This document shows positions 43,003 through 53,170 of a stretch of DNA of 64,000 nucleotides, piece after piece. This DNA comes from Polyangiaceae bacterium (GTDB lineage: Bacteria > Myxococcota_A > Polyangia > Polyangiales > Polyangiaceae). The stretch is from positions 1 through 64,000 of the forward strand of contig WQZB01000004.1 in NCBI GenBank assembly GCA_009780955.1, in the 5' to 3' direction. Position numbers and translations under genes: made by a program. Under the pieces are notes generated by a model. The model did not search any database. It was not told the origin of the DNA and worked only from the letters and a program-made list of their open reading frames with translations. Each line of letters opens with the position of its first letter. Position 1 is the first letter of the stretch.

Positions 43003-45711
43003 TCAGAGCAACTGGCGCAGCACGTACGGGAGAATCCCTCCGTGCTTGTAGTAAAGAACCTCTTGCGGTGTGTCGATGCGCACCGTGGCTCGGAACTGCT
43101 TTTTGGTTCCGTCCGCGGCCTTTGCCGTCACCGTTACATCGCGGCCGTTTTTGAAGCCCGCATCGAGCAATTCGGCAAGACCGTCGACATCGAAAACTTC
43201 TTCGCCGGAGAGACCAATTGACGCGGCATTGTCGCCCGCCTTGAACTGGAGAGGAAGAATGCCCATGCCAACGAGGTTCGAGCGGTGAATTCGCTCATAG
43301 CTTTCGGCAAGCACCGCGCGCACACCAAGAAGCTTTGGCCCTTTCGCGGCCCAGTCGCGCGACGAGCCCGAGCCGTACTCTTTGCCAGCAATGACGAAGA
43401 GCGGAACCTTGTCGGCCGCATACTTCACCGAGGCGTCGAAGATGGACATGACTTCGCCGCTTGGTAGATGGCGCGTGAAACCACCTTCGGTACCAGGAGC
43501 AAGCTGGTTACGGAGGCGCACGTTGGCAAACGTACCGCGCACCATGACTTCGTGGTTGCCGCGACGCGAGCCGAGTGAATTGAAATCTTCTTTTTTCACT
43601 CCGTGAGACATTAGGTATTTGCCAGCCGGCGAATCGGCTTTGATGGAACCGGCAGGCGAGATGTGATCGGTTGTGATGCTGTCACCAAGCACCGCAAGAA
43701 CGCGTGCCGCACGGATGGGCGAAAGCGGCGCGGGCTCTTTACCCATGCCTTCGAAATACGGTGGGTGCTTGACGTACGTGCTCTTGTCGTCCCACGCGAA
43801 CAAATCACCCGCCGGGATCGCAAGCGACTGCCACGCGGCGTCGCCCGCGTACACGTCGGCATATACCTTTTTGAACATTTCGGGCGCTACAGACTTTTCG
43901 ACGGCATCGGCAACTTCTTTTTGCGTTGGCCAAATGTCTTTGAGAAAAACGGGCTTGCCGTCTTTGCCCGTGCCAAGCGGCTCGGTTACGAGATCGAGAT
44001 CGGCACGGCCCGCGATGGCGTAGGCAACCACGAGCGGCGGCGACGCAAGGTAGTTGCCACGCACCTCGGCATGAACGCGCCCCTCGAAATTGCGGTTTCC
44101 AGAAAGCACTGACACAACGTAAAGGTCACGCTCATCAATCGCCTTTGAAATCGCGGGCGGCAGCGGCCCCGAGTTGCCAATGCAAGTCGTGCAGCCGTAG
44201 CCAACGACATAGAAATTGAGCTTCTCGAGTGGCTCGAGAAGACCCGCAGCCTCGAGATACTCGGTGACGACCTTGGACCCAGGACCAAGGCTTGGCTTGA
44301 CCCATGGCTTCGCGGTTAGGCCCTTTTCCACGGCCTTTTTCGCGAGAAGACCCGCGGCCATGAGCACGCTGGGGTTCGACGTGTTCGTGCAGCTCGTGAT
44401 GGCCGCAATGACCACGCTGCCGTTGTCGACCTGCTTGTCAGCCACGACCGACGAATCGGACGCGGCACTCTTTTTCGCCGCCTTCGCACGCGATTTGTAG
44501 GTTGCATACGCGTCTTGGTAAGACTTTTTCACGCTGCCAAGGGCCACGCGATCTTGTGGGCGTGCAGGCCCGGCAAGGCTTGGCTCCACGGACGCGAGAT
44601 CGAGCGAGAGCACATCGGTGTAGTTGGCTTCTGGCGAGCCGTTGTCTCGCCATAGGCCTTGCTCTTTCGCGTACGCCTCGACGAGCGCAAGTTGCGCATC
44701 CGAGCGACCTGTAAAACGCAGGTACCGAATGGTTTCAGCATCGATCGGGAAGATGCCGCAGGTCGCGCCGTATTCGGGCGCCATGTTGGCAATGGTGGCG
44801 CGGTCGGCGAGTGGAAGATCGCTCAGGCCTGGTCCGAAAAACTCGACGAACTTACCAACCACGCCGCGCTTGCGCAGCATTTGCGTGACCGTGAGCACGA
44901 GATCGGTGGCCGTTGCGCCTTCTTTCAGCTTACCCGTGATGCGCACACCAATGACCTGCGGAAGAAGCATGCTGACCGGCTGCCCGAGCATGGCCGCCTC
45001 GGCCTCGATGCCGCCAACGCCCCATCCAAGAACGCCAACGCCGTTGACCATGGTCGTGTGCGAATCGGTGCCAACCACCGTATCGAGGTACGCGAGCGCA
45101 CCGCTCGAGTCGCTTGAGCCCGCTGCTGGCGCGGTCATGACGACGCGCGCGAGGTATTCGAGATTCACCTGATGAACGATGCCCGTGTCAGGCGGCACGG
45201 CCTTGAAGTTGCGAAAGCCCTGCTGCCCCCATTTGAGGAAGCGATAGCGCTCTTGGTTTCGTTCGAATTCGAGCGCGGCGTTCTTGTCGAACGCTTTCTT
45301 GCTGCCGAATTCGTCGACTTGGACGGAGTGATCGATGACGAGCTCGACGGGCTGAAGCGGATTGATCTTCTTGGGATCGCCGCCCATGCGCTTCATTGCG
45401 TCGCGCATGGCAGCGAGGTCCACAACCGCAGGAACGCCCGTGAAATCCTGAAGGAGCACGCGGCTCGGCGTAAAGGCAATTTCCTGCGTTGGCTCGGCCT
45501 TCGCGTCCCAATTGGCAACGGCGACGATGTCGTCGTGATCGACGGAAACGCCGTTTTCGGTGCGGAGGAGATTCTCGAGAAGAATTTTTAGCGAAAAGGG
45601 CAGCTTCGCGGCTTCGGGGTGTTTTTTGTAGACCGCATCGAGTCGGTAGATGGCAAACGAGTCGGCACCGACCTTGATGGTCGCCTGGCTTCCGAAGGTG
45701 TTTTTCGACAT
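43003..45711 (-). CDS. acnA: Aconitate hydratase A
   Basis: A 902-residue aconitase that isomerises citrate to isocitrate through a 4Fe-4S cluster. Visible are [54 protein letters not shown] (in pieces), [15 protein letters not shown] with the first cluster Cys, [13 protein letters not shown] with the other two, and [17 protein letters not shown] of the swivel domain. ATG 45711 gives the standard length; GAGG lies 9 bases upstream. The longer frame to 45930 enters dispersed hairpins. It is convergent with the SUMF1 gene. Confidence 0.96.
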   Translation of the reverse strand: MSKNTFGSQATIKVGADSFAIYRLDAVYKKHPEAAKLPFSLKILLENLLRTENGVSVDHDDIVAVANWDAKAEPTQEIAFTPSRVLLQDFTGVPAVVDLAAMRDAMKRMGGDPKKINPLQPVELVIDHSVQVDEFGSKKAFDKNAALEFERNQERYRFLKWGQQGFRNFKAVPPDTGIVHQVNLEYLARVVMTAPAAGSSDSSGALAYLDTVVGTDSHTTMVNGVGVLGWGVGGIEAEAAMLGQPVSMLLPQVIGVRITGKLKEGATATDLVLTVTQMLRKRGVVGKFVEFFGPGLSDLPLADRATIANMAPEYGATCGIFPIDAETIRYLRFTGRSDAQLALVEAYAKEQGLWRDNGSPEANYTDVLSLDLASVEPSLAGPARPQDRVALGSVKKSYQDAYATYKSRAKAAKKSAASDSSVVADKQVDNGSVVIAAITSCTNTSNPSVLMAAGLLAKKAVEKGLTAKPWVKPSLGPGSKVVTEYLEAAGLLEPLEKLNFYVVGYGCTTCIGNSGPLPPAISKAIDERDLYVVSVLSGNRNFEGRVHAEVRGNYLASPPLVVAYAIAGRADLDLVTEPLGTGKDGKPVFLKDIWPTQKEVADAVEKSVAPEMFKKVYADVYAGDAAWQSLAIPAGDLFAWDDKSTYVKHPPYFEGMGKEPAPLSPIRAARVLAVLGDSITTDHISPAGSIKADSPAGKYLMSHGVKKEDFNSLGSRRGNHEVMVRGTFANVRLRNQLAPGTEGGFTRHLPSGEVMSIFDASVKYAADKVPLFVIAGKEYGSGSSRDWAAKGPKLLGVRAVLAESYERIHRSNLVGMGILPLQFKAGDNAASIGLSGEEVFDVDGLAELLDAGFKNGRDVTVTAKAADGTKKQFRATVRIDTPQEVLYYKHGGILPYVLRQLL

Positions 45712-45832
45712 GGTAGAGACCTCAGAGCGCGGGGTGTGGGACCCGCTGGAAGAGAAACGAGGGGCAAGAGAATACGGCGGCTCTTGCCGTACGGCAACCA
45801 TCTGATCACGACGAGACCGCCAACAAAACGTC

Positions 45833-45941
45833 GTAGGGGCGGCCCCCCGTGGCCGCCCCACGATTAGAGAGCACCCACAAGGGGTGCCCCCACATCCAAA
45901 CAACGCATATTTCGTAAGGGCGCCATTCATGGCGCCCTTAC
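45833..45941. repeat. Three short hairpins upstream of acnA
   Basis: The units are 45833-45859 (GTAGGGGCGGCC / GGCCGCCCC), 45872-45891 (CACCC / GGGTGCCCCC) and 45914-45941, a palindrome GTAAGGGCGCCAT / ATGGCGCCCTTAC. The last lies 22 bases after the stop of the barrel-protein gene and may terminate it. They occupy most of 45712-45963. Confidence 0.85.
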
Positions 45942-45963
45942 GCGCTACGCACCGCAGCGAGGT

Positions 45964-47028
45964 CTAGAACGAGACAGGAATGTCGACGAATATGATATTG
46001 AACGGCGCTTGATCCGGACTGGTTGCTGCAAGAAGCCCCTTCGACATGGGCTTGTCGAGACCGCGGATGTAAGCGACGCCAGGACGGGCAACGACCGTTT
46101 CGGAAAAACTGATTTTGGTGCGCAAACCAAGGGCGCCGGAGAACTGATCTTGCTTGGTGGTGTCCGCCTTAGTGGGCGCGGCATTCGACAGCCAGCGTTG
46201 GTAACGAAGTTCTGCACTGACCGTGAGGGCTTGGATGATCGCGTAACCAACATGTACGCCATAGGTTGAATTCCAACGTACATTATCGGCCTCGTAGGCG
46301 CTGCCACGCGTTCGCTTAAGGTAAGTAAGCGTTGCTTCTCCCTGCAACGTCAGACCGTGTTGAATGTATGCGAGACCCGCGCCCACCATGGGAGTCACGA
46401 AATTGACTCCGAAAAGCGCGTTATCGAGTCCTGACCGGGCGTAAATGGCGTTGGTCGTCGAGGCGTATTCAGGAGTCTTGGTACTTCCGCCGCCGCCGGA
46501 GCCCATCGGAATGTTCGTCCCCACAAAGAGAGGCAAACGTATTCCTTGGGCGAGCTGGGGCGTGTAAGTCAGCCCAACTACCGGATTGTAAAATGCACTT
46601 GTAGAATCGGTGCCCTTTGCCTTGTCGTAGGCATAGGAAGCCTTTACCAACACCGCGAGATCAGGAACAAACTTGTACGATGCCGTGAGAACCCCGGGAA
46701 CGGTCAAGCCTTTGTCGTGGAAGGCAACCGCTGCATCGAGACGAATCGACGTACCCGCAACGGCACCGCGAAGACTCCACGGAAGGGAATACGGGGCAGG
46801 CTTTTTCTTTGGTGCCTCCTCTGGAGGTGGGGCTGGCGTCGCAACGTCGGCGGCTGGACCGCCAGTCGAGTCGGGTGCCATGTCGCCAGCGGGCTCCGTT
46901 GTAGCCGGTGCTGCAGCACCGGCTGGCTGTGGCTGTGCCGTGGGTGGAGGTGCAGTCTGCGCAGCCGCCTGCGCGGTGAACGCAAATACGATACCCAAAA
47001 CACTCGGTGCGATGATTCTAATTTTCAT
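45964..47028 (-). CDS. Outer-membrane beta-barrel protein
   Basis: A 354-residue protein with a signal peptide (MKIRIIAPSVLGIVFAFTAQ, cleavage near AQA), then a Pro/Ala/Thr-rich linker (about 25-80) and a series of amphipathic strands with aromatic belts (TSIRLDAAVAFHDKGL, VLVKASYAYDKAKG, GLTLQGEATLTYLKR, VHVGYAIIQALTVSAELRYQRWL). It ends in IIFVDIPVSF, a C-terminal Phe typical of BAM substrates. The ligand is unknown. It follows sco1 by 74 bases on the same strand and might be part of the nirK transcript. ATG 47028 has an AGGAT about 10 bases upstream. Confidence 0.65.
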   Translation of the reverse strand: MKIRIIAPSVLGIVFAFTAQAAAQTAPPPTAQPQPAGAAAPATTEPAGDMAPDSTGGPAADVATPAPPPEEAPKKKPAPYSLPWSLRGAVAGTSIRLDAAVAFHDKGLTVPGVLTASYKFVPDLAVLVKASYAYDKAKGTDSTSAFYNPVVGLTYTPQLAQGIRLPLFVGTNIPMGSGGGGSTKTPEYASTTNAIYARSGLDNALFGVNFVTPMVGAGLAYIQHGLTLQGEATLTYLKRTRGSAYEADNVRWNSTYGVHVGYAIIQALTVSAELRYQRWLSNAAPTKADTTKQDQFSGALGLRTKISFSETVVARPGVAYIRGLDKPMSKGLLAATSPDQAPFNIIFVDIPVSF

Positions 47029-47102
47029 AACATGATCCTTCCATGAAATTTGGAAACTGGACAACGCAATTCATGCACTTCGGAACCGAACGATGTCCCA
47101 CT

Positions 47103-47789
47103 TCAATGAACCGGTTGAACCGGTTTCCGCCGCTCGATTTCGGGCAGCAAGTCCGTGTTCGCCTGCCCGAGAGTATCGGCTTGGCCCACGACGACGCCGT
47201 TTTCGTCGAGGAGCGTGATCCGCGCCGAATGACTGAATTCGCCGTCTGGGAGCTGCCGGAATTGGTAGCCGAGAACAGCCGCGAGTTCTCGCGCTGCATC
47301 GTCAGACGGCGCCGCCGCCATCTTCCAGCGCGAAAGATCAATTTTGTGCTTTTGCACCATTTCCATAAGCTTCGCAGGAGTATCCCGCTTGGGGTCAAAG
47401 CTAACAAACAGAATGCGCATGCGATCGCGCATTGTGGGGTCGACTTGTTCCTCGAGTGACTTGATGTCGCGAACCAAAAGCGGACACGCGGAACGACACG
47501 TTGCGTAAAACATGGTCACAATCGTGGGATGCCCACGAAACGTGTCAAACGGCACGATTTTACCATCCTGATCGGTGAGATTCATGTCGACCTGATAGAC
47601 AGATTCACCTTTTGGAAGGGAAGACGACGGCGTTGGCGGCATGACTATTGTGGTTGGCGTAACCGTAGACGCTGACGCAAGGCTTTCGCCACTGGACGCC
47701 GTGGTCTCACGCCGGGAACACGAAGCACCCACGAACAGTGAGAATAACCCGAATACCAAACGCTCTGCAAACCTTTTGGCGGGCGGCAT
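47103..47789 (-). CDS. SCO1/SenC-family copper chaperone lipoprotein
   Basis: A 228-residue lipoprotein (signal ends VGASC, Cys24) with a thioredoxin fold. The copper ligands are present: ATCRSACPL (Cys98, Cys102) and FSHSAR (His187), together with the redox-fold region VSFDPKRDTPAKL. SCO proteins deliver copper to oxidases; next to nirK it probably loads copper into the nitrite reductase. Its ATG follows the nirV stop directly (TAAATG), so it is translated from the same mRNA. Confidence 0.88.
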   Translation of the reverse strand: MPPAKRFAERLVFGLFSLFVGASCSRRETTASSGESLASASTVTPTTIVMPPTPSSSLPKGESVYQVDMNLTDQDGKIVPFDTFRGHPTIVTMFYATCRSACPLLVRDIKSLEEQVDPTMRDRMRILFVSFDPKRDTPAKLMEMVQKHKIDLSRWKMAAAPSDDAARELAAVLGYQFRQLPDGEFSHSARITLLDENGVVVGQADTLGQANTDLLPEIERRKPVQPVH

Positions 47790-48659
47790 TTAGAGCACCT
47801 CGCTCCTTGTTGGAACACGGCTTGCTCCGTCGTTCGCGCCATTTGCTCCGTTTGCGCCTTTCACGACGGCATCTCGGGCGCACCGGAAACCGAGGTTCGC
47901 AGTCGTGTAATTCCCTTGGAGGGAGCCGCGAAACGCGAAACGCATGAAGGATGCATAATCAGCTTTGTCGCTGCCTCGAAGGGAGCTACCGCCACAGACA
48001 AACGCTTCGTCGGTGCGCCGCCCGTCGCTGGAAGATCGGATGTTGAAATCGAACACCCACTCCCAGATGAGACCATGCATATCGTAAAGGCCCCAAAAAT
48101 TGGGTTTCTTCTGCGCCACTGCAGGCATGATCGTGGGTGTTGGTTTCGCGTACCATTCAAGCACCTCGGTGCGTCGCTTATCACGGTCTGCAATCGGCGA
48201 TTTTTCATCGGCAGCAGCGGCGAGCTCCCACTCGTTTTCGGTAGGGAGTCGAAGCCCACGCTCGGCACAATATGCCTTCGCGGCAAACCAACTCACGCGC
48301 ACAACCGGAGCCTTTTCCGGCGCGCGTAGGCCAGGCACTGTAGGCGATTCCCAATCTGCCAGATAATGATCGTCGGAAAACAGTTTCGAAACGACGTCGC
48401 GCTGCCACTTCGGGTGACGGATAACGAAGGCCAGGTAATCGCGATTCGTTACGGCTGTTTTGTCAAGGAAAAAACGCGCGACCATGACGGTTGCCTCTTC
48501 GGGTCGCGGCGGATCGAAAAGCTTTAGCGTAGCCGGCCCCACCGCAACCATGCCCGGAGGAGGCGGCTCGGGACGTGCGCCCGCCGCGCTTGCCGTCACC
48601 GCAGTGATGGCAAGCGCAAAACTGACCCCTTTTACCCGAGCGATGCTGCTCATCCGCAA
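47790..48659 (-). CDS. nirV: NirV-like SUMF1/FGE-domain protein
   Basis: A 289-residue exported protein (signal 1-28, ALAITAVTASAAGA). The SUMF1 fold is seen in PPGMVAVGPA, FFLDKTAVTNRDYLAFVIRHP, PVVRVSWFAAKAYCAERGLRLPTENEWELAA (in parts), GLYDMHGLIWEWVFDF and GNYTTANLGFRCA. Where FGE has its two catalytic cysteines after GGS, this protein has CGGSSLRGSDKADY, so it cannot be a classical formylglycine enzyme. NirV proteins encoded next to nirK in other denitrifiers are of this family and have no settled function. It lies between nirK (8-base gap) and sco1. Confidence 0.78.
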   Translation of the reverse strand: MRMSSIARVKGVSFALAITAVTASAAGARPEPPPPGMVAVGPATLKLFDPPRPEEATVMVARFFLDKTAVTNRDYLAFVIRHPKWQRDVVSKLFSDDHYLADWESPTVPGLRAPEKAPVVRVSWFAAKAYCAERGLRLPTENEWELAAAADEKSPIADRDKRRTEVLEWYAKPTPTIMPAVAQKKPNFWGLYDMHGLIWEWVFDFNIRSSSDGRRTDEAFVCGGSSLRGSDKADYASFMRFAFRGSLQGNYTTANLGFRCARDAVVKGANGANGANDGASRVPTRSEVL

Positions 48660-48667
48660 TTCCTAAT

Positions 48668-50191
48668 TCATTTGGGCGCACCTGGCGGCGCCTTCGCAGC
48701 CGCACGCACGGCGGCAACTTCGGCCTTCGTTACCACTCCACCGGGATTTCCCCAGCTATTGAGAACGTAGGTAAGAATATTCGCAATGTCATCGTCGGGC
48801 AGATTGCTAAGCGGTGGCATACTGGAGTCGTACGGGGCACCATTGACCGTCAGCTTGCCCGATAGTCCACTAACAACATTATGGATTGCCTTCGTCTTGC
48901 CGTCGGGCGCGGAAAGAAAGTCACTTTTCGCGAGCGGCGGAAACACGGTGGGAATGCCCTGCCCTTCGTTCTGGTGGCAGGCCGAGCACGTTCCAGCGAA
49001 CAGCTGCTTGCCAGCAGCAATCTGCAGCTCGCGCGTAAGCGTACCTTTCGCTTCGGCGTCCGCTGCGGCCTTGACCGCGCCCGTCGGCGCAGCCTTGTCG
49101 CTCAAATAAACAGAGTCGATTCCTCTGCCACCGTAGATGCTTTTGGCGATGCCCTCGTCTCCCTGGGGGTCGACCTTGAGAATGCCAAGGGCCCCCTTGT
49201 TGAACGCGCGGAAAATCGAGTGGTCAACGAGGACGTAGCTACCAGGCACCTCGACCTTGAACTCGACCATTACCGCGCCGCCCGCAGGGATCAGCGTGGT
49301 CTGCACTTGCTCATTCACTAATTTGCCACCCTCGACATAGACCTTGTCGAAGATCTCGCCGATGATGTGGAAGCTCGACACCATATTTGGGCCACCGTTG
49401 CCAACGAAGAGGCGAACGGTTTCACCCACCTTCGCTTTGAGCGGATCACGCACGAGCGATTCCTCGGAACCATTGAAGACGACGTAGGTAGGACGCTCTT
49501 CGATGGCCTTCTGCATGTCGAACTTTGCCAAGCCTTTTTCGCGATACTTGTCGACCGTGTAGAAGTCGTTCTGCATCACGTAGTACTCGTGGTCGACCTT
49601 AGGCAGACCCTCGGGCGGCTCGACGAGAATGAGGCCCGTCATGCCGTTCGCGATGTGCATGCCGACGGGCGCGGTCGCGCAGTGATAGACAAAAATGCCA
49701 GAAGCCAGTGCCTTGAAAGTAAATTGCGATGTGTGCCCAGGCGCCGTGGCCGTACTCGTCGCGCCGCCACCAGGACCTGTGACCGCGTGCATATCGATGT
49801 TGTGCGGCATTTTGTTGTCGGGGTGATTGCTAAGGTGAAATTCCACCGTATCACCCTGACGAATACGAATGAACTTGCCCGGAACACGCCCGCCGAATGT
49901 CCAAAACGGGTATTGTACGCCATCGGAAATCGGCAGCTCGACTTCTTTGACCTCGAGGTTGACGACTACCTTGGTTGGCGCCGTGCGCCCAGTGGGCGGC
50001 GGCACCTCGGGCGCGTGTGTAAGCTGCGCATCAACCGATCCACTCACTGGCACCTCGGCGGCCTTTGCCCCCGACGCGGTCGATGCTGGCGTTGACGTGG
50101 ACGACGACCCTGTTCCTTTTCCACTTTGTTCGCCGCAGCCCAGGAGACAGAGCCCGACCGCGATCGTTCCAAATCGTGCGAATGACCCCAT
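48668..50191 (-). CDS. nirK: Copper nitrite reductase fused to cytochrome c
   Basis: A 507-residue lipoprotein (signal ends LCLLGC, Cys19) reducing nitrite to NO. The two cupredoxin domains are of the AniA type. Ligands read directly: His130 (type 1), Asp133 and His135 (type 2) in PHNIDMHA; His170 (T2) and Cys171 (T1) in [10 protein letters not shown], His179 and Met184 (T1) in MHIANGM; His275 (T2) in SSFHIIG. After about residue 370 a linker leads to a class I cytochrome c with CSACH (402-406) and Met458 in SSMPPL. The fused heme should supply electrons intramolecularly. ATG 50191 has GGAG 7 bases upstream. It is the first gene of nirK-nirV-sco1, behind an FNR-type site. Confidence 0.93.
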   Translation of the reverse strand: MGSFARFGTIAVGLCLLGCGEQSGKGTGSSSTSTPASTASGAKAAEVPVSGSVDAQLTHAPEVPPPTGRTAPTKVVVNLEVKEVELPISDGVQYPFWTFGGRVPGKFIRIRQGDTVEFHLSNHPDNKMPHNIDMHAVTGPGGGATSTATAPGHTSQFTFKALASGIFVYHCATAPVGMHIANGMTGLILVEPPEGLPKVDHEYYVMQNDFYTVDKYREKGLAKFDMQKAIEERPTYVVFNGSEESLVRDPLKAKVGETVRLFVGNGGPNMVSSFHIIGEIFDKVYVEGGKLVNEQVQTTLIPAGGAVMVEFKVEVPGSYVLVDHSIFRAFNKGALGILKVDPQGDEGIAKSIYGGRGIDSVYLSDKAAPTGAVKAAADAEAKGTLTRELQIAAGKQLFAGTCSACHQNEGQGIPTVFPPLAKSDFLSAPDGKTKAIHNVVSGLSGKLTVNGAPYDSSMPPLSNLPDDDIANILTYVLNSWGNPGGVVTKAEVAAVRAAAKAPPGAPK

Positions 50192-50314
50192 GGGAATCTC
50201 CTGCTTCTGCAAAAAGCGAAAAGTCATGGAAACCGCGGTCGCGAAAATCACACCTTTCTGCAAGCGAATGCCGCGCGAAGTGCGAATTTTGACTCGCCCT
50301 GAATTGTGACAATC

Positions 50315-50356
50315 ATTTTACAAGGGTCGGTAGGCGGATGTGTTGACTCCGATCAA
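50315..50356 (-). promoter_or_regulatory. FNR/NNR-type operator and class II promoter of nirK
   Basis: TTGAC-TCCG-ATCAA (50343-50356) matches the FNR consensus TTGAT-N4-ATCAA at 9 of 10 positions. On the minus strand a -10 TAAAAT lies at 50320-50315, predicting a start near 50308. The operator centre is then at about -41.5, the exact class II activation position. The leader to the nirK ATG is about 117 bases. No FNR/Dnr-type regulator gene is in the window. Confidence 0.72.
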
Positions 50357-50410
50357 GTCATCAGAATCACACCAGAAACACGGCAGAACGCGACAGCGAA
50401 GCTTGCTTTG

Positions 50411-50449
50411 GCAAGCTGCTTCGAAACTTCGTTTTTCAGCAGCCTGCTA
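50411..50449 (-). terminator. Imperfect hairpin at the stop of the histidine kinase gene
   Basis: On the minus strand TAGCAGGCTGCTGAA begins with the TAG stop of the kinase and can pair with TTCGAAGCAGCTTGC further down (50425-50411), with some mismatches. The first arm is the same 15-base sequence as in the perfect hairpin at 9069-9105. Confidence 0.5.
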
Positions 50450-52210
50450 CGTTTCCACACCATGCATTTTGGCGCGCTCACGTGCCTCGCGTGCTGCCGC
50501 GGCGACCACAAGGAATCGCGCGCCCGGCAAATGCAGCACAAAGCGCGCGCCGCCAAGGCGATTGCTCTTCGTGACCTCGATTTCGCCTCCGTGCTCTACT
50601 ACGATTTTTTTCACAATCGCCAAGCCGAGTCCCGTGCCGTCAGCCTTCGTCGTGAAGTACGGGTCGAAAATCCGTCCGCGCATCGACTCGGCAATACCAG
50701 GGCCGTCGTCGTCAACCTCGATGCGCGCTCCTTCTTCTTCGCTCGTTGCGCTCACAATCACGTGCCCGAGCACATCGCTAGAAGCAGCGTCGCGGATGGC
50801 CACGTGCGTACGCTCATCGCGGATGGCCTGCACCGCATTGCGCACGAGATTCACGATAACGCGCCTTAGCATTTGCCGATCGATCGCCACGCGGATTGGC
50901 TCGCTTGGCACCTCCCAGCGGATCTCGACATTCGCGGCAGCTGCGATGGGCTCGGCATCTGCCGACCCTTCGCCAAGCGACGGATCTTCGAGGTGGCCAA
51001 GCTGATTCTCGCAATCGCGAAGAAAGTCCGAAAGGTTTGCCAGCGCGAGTTCGGCATTCGGCAAACGCGCAAAACTTGAAAAGTTTCCGACAAGCCTACG
51101 CAGCGTACCAACTTCCTCTTCGACGATCTCGAGCGTCGTATCGAGAAGCTGCCGATAGCGCACATCGTTGCCACTGTATTTTTGATGGCACTCTTCGACC
51201 GCGAGCTGGATCGGTGTGAGGGGATTTTTGATCTCGTGCGCGAGCTTCTGCGCCATCTCTTGCCAAGCACCCATGCGCTGGAGAAACTCGATACGCGCAC
51301 GCGACTGCGCCATCTCCGCGAGCATGCGGTTGAACGTGCGCGCCAAGTCCGTAAGCTCGTCAGACCCGGTCACTGGCACGCGCACCGACAAGTCGCCTTG
51401 CGCCACGACATTGATCGCCTCGCCGAGCCGGTTGATGCGCCTGGTGACGCCGCGCGCGAGTGTGATACCGATAGCAACACCAAGAATCGATGTTACGCCG
51501 AGCAGCACAAAAAATGCGTCGAGGTACCCATCGTAAAGCTGCGAGCGCGACGCCTCGAGCTGGTGATAACGAGCCACGATGGATCCGCCTGACTCGAGCT
51601 CATCGAGCCGTTGTCGTGGCACCGCGAAGTTGGCAATGAGCACAAGCCCGTTGTCGTCGTCGGTGAGCGGGCGCGCGACGTCCAGGCTTCGTTCGGTTGC
51701 CGCGTCAACGGGCCGACCGCGATCACGATAAGCAATCGTCTTGGTTGCGAGATCGCTCGCGTAATCGGGATCGTCCTTTGCCAAGAGCGGTGCGCGCAGC
51801 ACCGTGATCGACACAAGCTCCGGATAGCGAGCAAACGTTGCGGCAAGCTCGGTTTGAAGCGTAGCGCTGTTCTCTTTCGTGGCGGCATCACGAAGAGCGG
51901 GGGCGGACGCAATGGCCTCGGTTTGGTGGCGAAGATCGTCTTTGATTGCCTTGACGAGATCTTTGTAAACATGGACGCCCCGGTCGAGTTGCTCGCCGAT
52001 TTCGGGGTTGAACCAGATGGCCGACGCCTGGCGGAACATCGAGGTTGCGAGGTACAGAGCCGCCGCGAGCGGCACCATGGTCGACAGAAAGATGACCAGG
52101 GCAAGACGCTGCTCGGTCTTTCCCGTGAAGAATCGGCCAAGCGTACTTTTTACAATCGCCCCTAAAAACGATCGAACGACTCGCCGCTTCGGTCCGGAAT
52201 CCACGGACAC
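50447..52210 (-). CDS. NtrY-like sensor histidine kinase
   Basis: A 587-residue membrane histidine kinase. The first membrane segment is LALVIFLSTMVPLAAALYLA (about 36-55), then an extracytoplasmic sensor region to about 230, a second segment FVLLGVTSILGVAIGITLA, HAMP, and the dimerisation domain with LAHEIKNPLTPIQLAVEE (phosphorylated His). The ATPase domain shows NLVRNAVQAI, DDDGPGIAESM, GTGLGLAIVKKIV. The arrangement is that of NtrY. No response regulator gene is adjacent. It is upstream of and co-directional with nirK, but the FNR-type promoter lies between them, so a link to denitrification is only positional. Confidence 0.88.
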   Translation of the reverse strand: MSVDSGPKRRVVRSFLGAIVKSTLGRFFTGKTEQRLALVIFLSTMVPLAAALYLATSMFRQASAIWFNPEIGEQLDRGVHVYKDLVKAIKDDLRHQTEAIASAPALRDAATKENSATLQTELAATFARYPELVSITVLRAPLLAKDDPDYASDLATKTIAYRDRGRPVDAATERSLDVARPLTDDDNGLVLIANFAVPRQRLDELESGGSIVARYHQLEASRSQLYDGYLDAFFVLLGVTSILGVAIGITLARGVTRRINRLGEAINVVAQGDLSVRVPVTGSDELTDLARTFNRMLAEMAQSRARIEFLQRMGAWQEMAQKLAHEIKNPLTPIQLAVEECHQKYSGNDVRYRQLLDTTLEIVEEEVGTLRRLVGNFSSFARLPNAELALANLSDFLRDCENQLGHLEDPSLGEGSADAEPIAAAANVEIRWEVPSEPIRVAIDRQMLRRVIVNLVRNAVQAIRDERTHVAIRDAASSDVLGHVIVSATSEEEGARIEVDDDGPGIAESMRGRIFDPYFTTKADGTGLGLAIVKKIVVEHGGEIEVTKSNRLGGARFVLHLPGARFLVVAAAAREARERAKMHGVET

Positions 52211-52213
52211 GTT

Positions 52214-53170
52214 CTAAAGCCCCCAATAGAGAAGTTCGAACGATCGCAGCCGCCCGCCAACCGACATCATGACTTCGAGCTTGTCGCCTTCGGCTCTGCG
52301 AATCATGGGTGCAGGGACTGCGTCGCATGGCCAGAATGCGCTTTTCTCGAAGCCGCTGCGGGTCAACCAATAGGCGTGCAGGCCGTACGGCGTTGGCCCC
52401 GAGACAACAAGCATGCGCCCTCCGCCAACGAGCATGAACGACAAGTGCTTGAAGCCAAGCTCGTCGAAGCGCTCTTGGCTCGGGAAGTCTTTGCCAACGT
52501 CCTTGAGTTCAGGGAGGTTCGCCCGCAAATATTTGCAAAATACATCAAATCGAACGTTCGTTAGCTTTGGTAACTTGCGATCTTCGGGCGCGATGACAGG
52601 CAGTGCCAAAGGGGCAGCTCGGGGAACCTCCACGTGGGTCCGATAGCGATCGGCAAGAGTCGCGCGAGCGTCATCGGCAAGAGCCTTGAGCCACCAGTGG
52701 AAGATTGGAAGCTCGAGATCCCCGGCAGGGGTCGACAGCAGGGCGAGGCTTTCCCAAAGTGGGCGCCTTACAGCCCAGCGCCCGCCATGCCCATGCACAA
52801 TGCACGCACCAACGTACGCGGCGCCGTGCACGACGAAGTTGAAAAGCGCGCTGTCGGCAGTGCCCACCTGGCCTTCGGCGAGGAGCCGATCGCGCGCCTC
52901 TTTCGTGAGCTGCATGCTGAGCCGATGAATGCTTGCGTCGGTGGTGTCGAGCGTGAGATCTTCGGCGCGAAGGCCGAGCGCCAGAGGAGCCATGGCAACG
53001 AAAACTCGTGCCGCGTCGTCGAGATGCGCCTCGAGGTGCGGGTTGCGTGCAGGGTTCGCGTTGGTGCTGCGTGCGCGGCCAAGATCGGCCCGCGCGTCGT
53101 CAGGGTAGAGCGGCCAAAAGACCTCACGAAAGAGCGACTCAGCGGTGACGGCAGCGTTGGAAGCGGACAT
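52214..53170 (-). CDS. Conserved-looking protein of unknown function
   Basis: A 318-residue soluble protein that I do not recognise. It contains DDAARVFVAMAPLALGL, ALFNFVVHGAAYVGACIVHGHGGRWAVRRPLW, a central WWLKALADDA, and a C-terminal beta-rich part with HLSFMLVGGGRMLVVSGP and EVMMSVGGRLRSFELLYWG. No signal peptide or membrane segment is certain. It ends 3 bases before the histidine kinase gene (same strand, probable operon) and its start overlaps that of the divergent gene 53145. Confidence 0.55.
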   Translation of the reverse strand: MSASNAAVTAESLFREVFWPLYPDDARADLGRARSTNANPARNPHLEAHLDDAARVFVAMAPLALGLRAEDLTLDTTDASIHRLSMQLTKEARDRLLAEGQVGTADSALFNFVVHGAAYVGACIVHGHGGRWAVRRPLWESLALLSTPAGDLELPIFHWWLKALADDARATLADRYRTHVEVPRAAPLALPVIAPEDRKLPKLTNVRFDVFCKYLRANLPELKDVGKDFPSQERFDELGFKHLSFMLVGGGRMLVVSGPTPYGLHAYWLTRSGFEKSAFWPCDAVPAPMIRRAEGDKLEVMMSVGGRLRSFELLYWGL

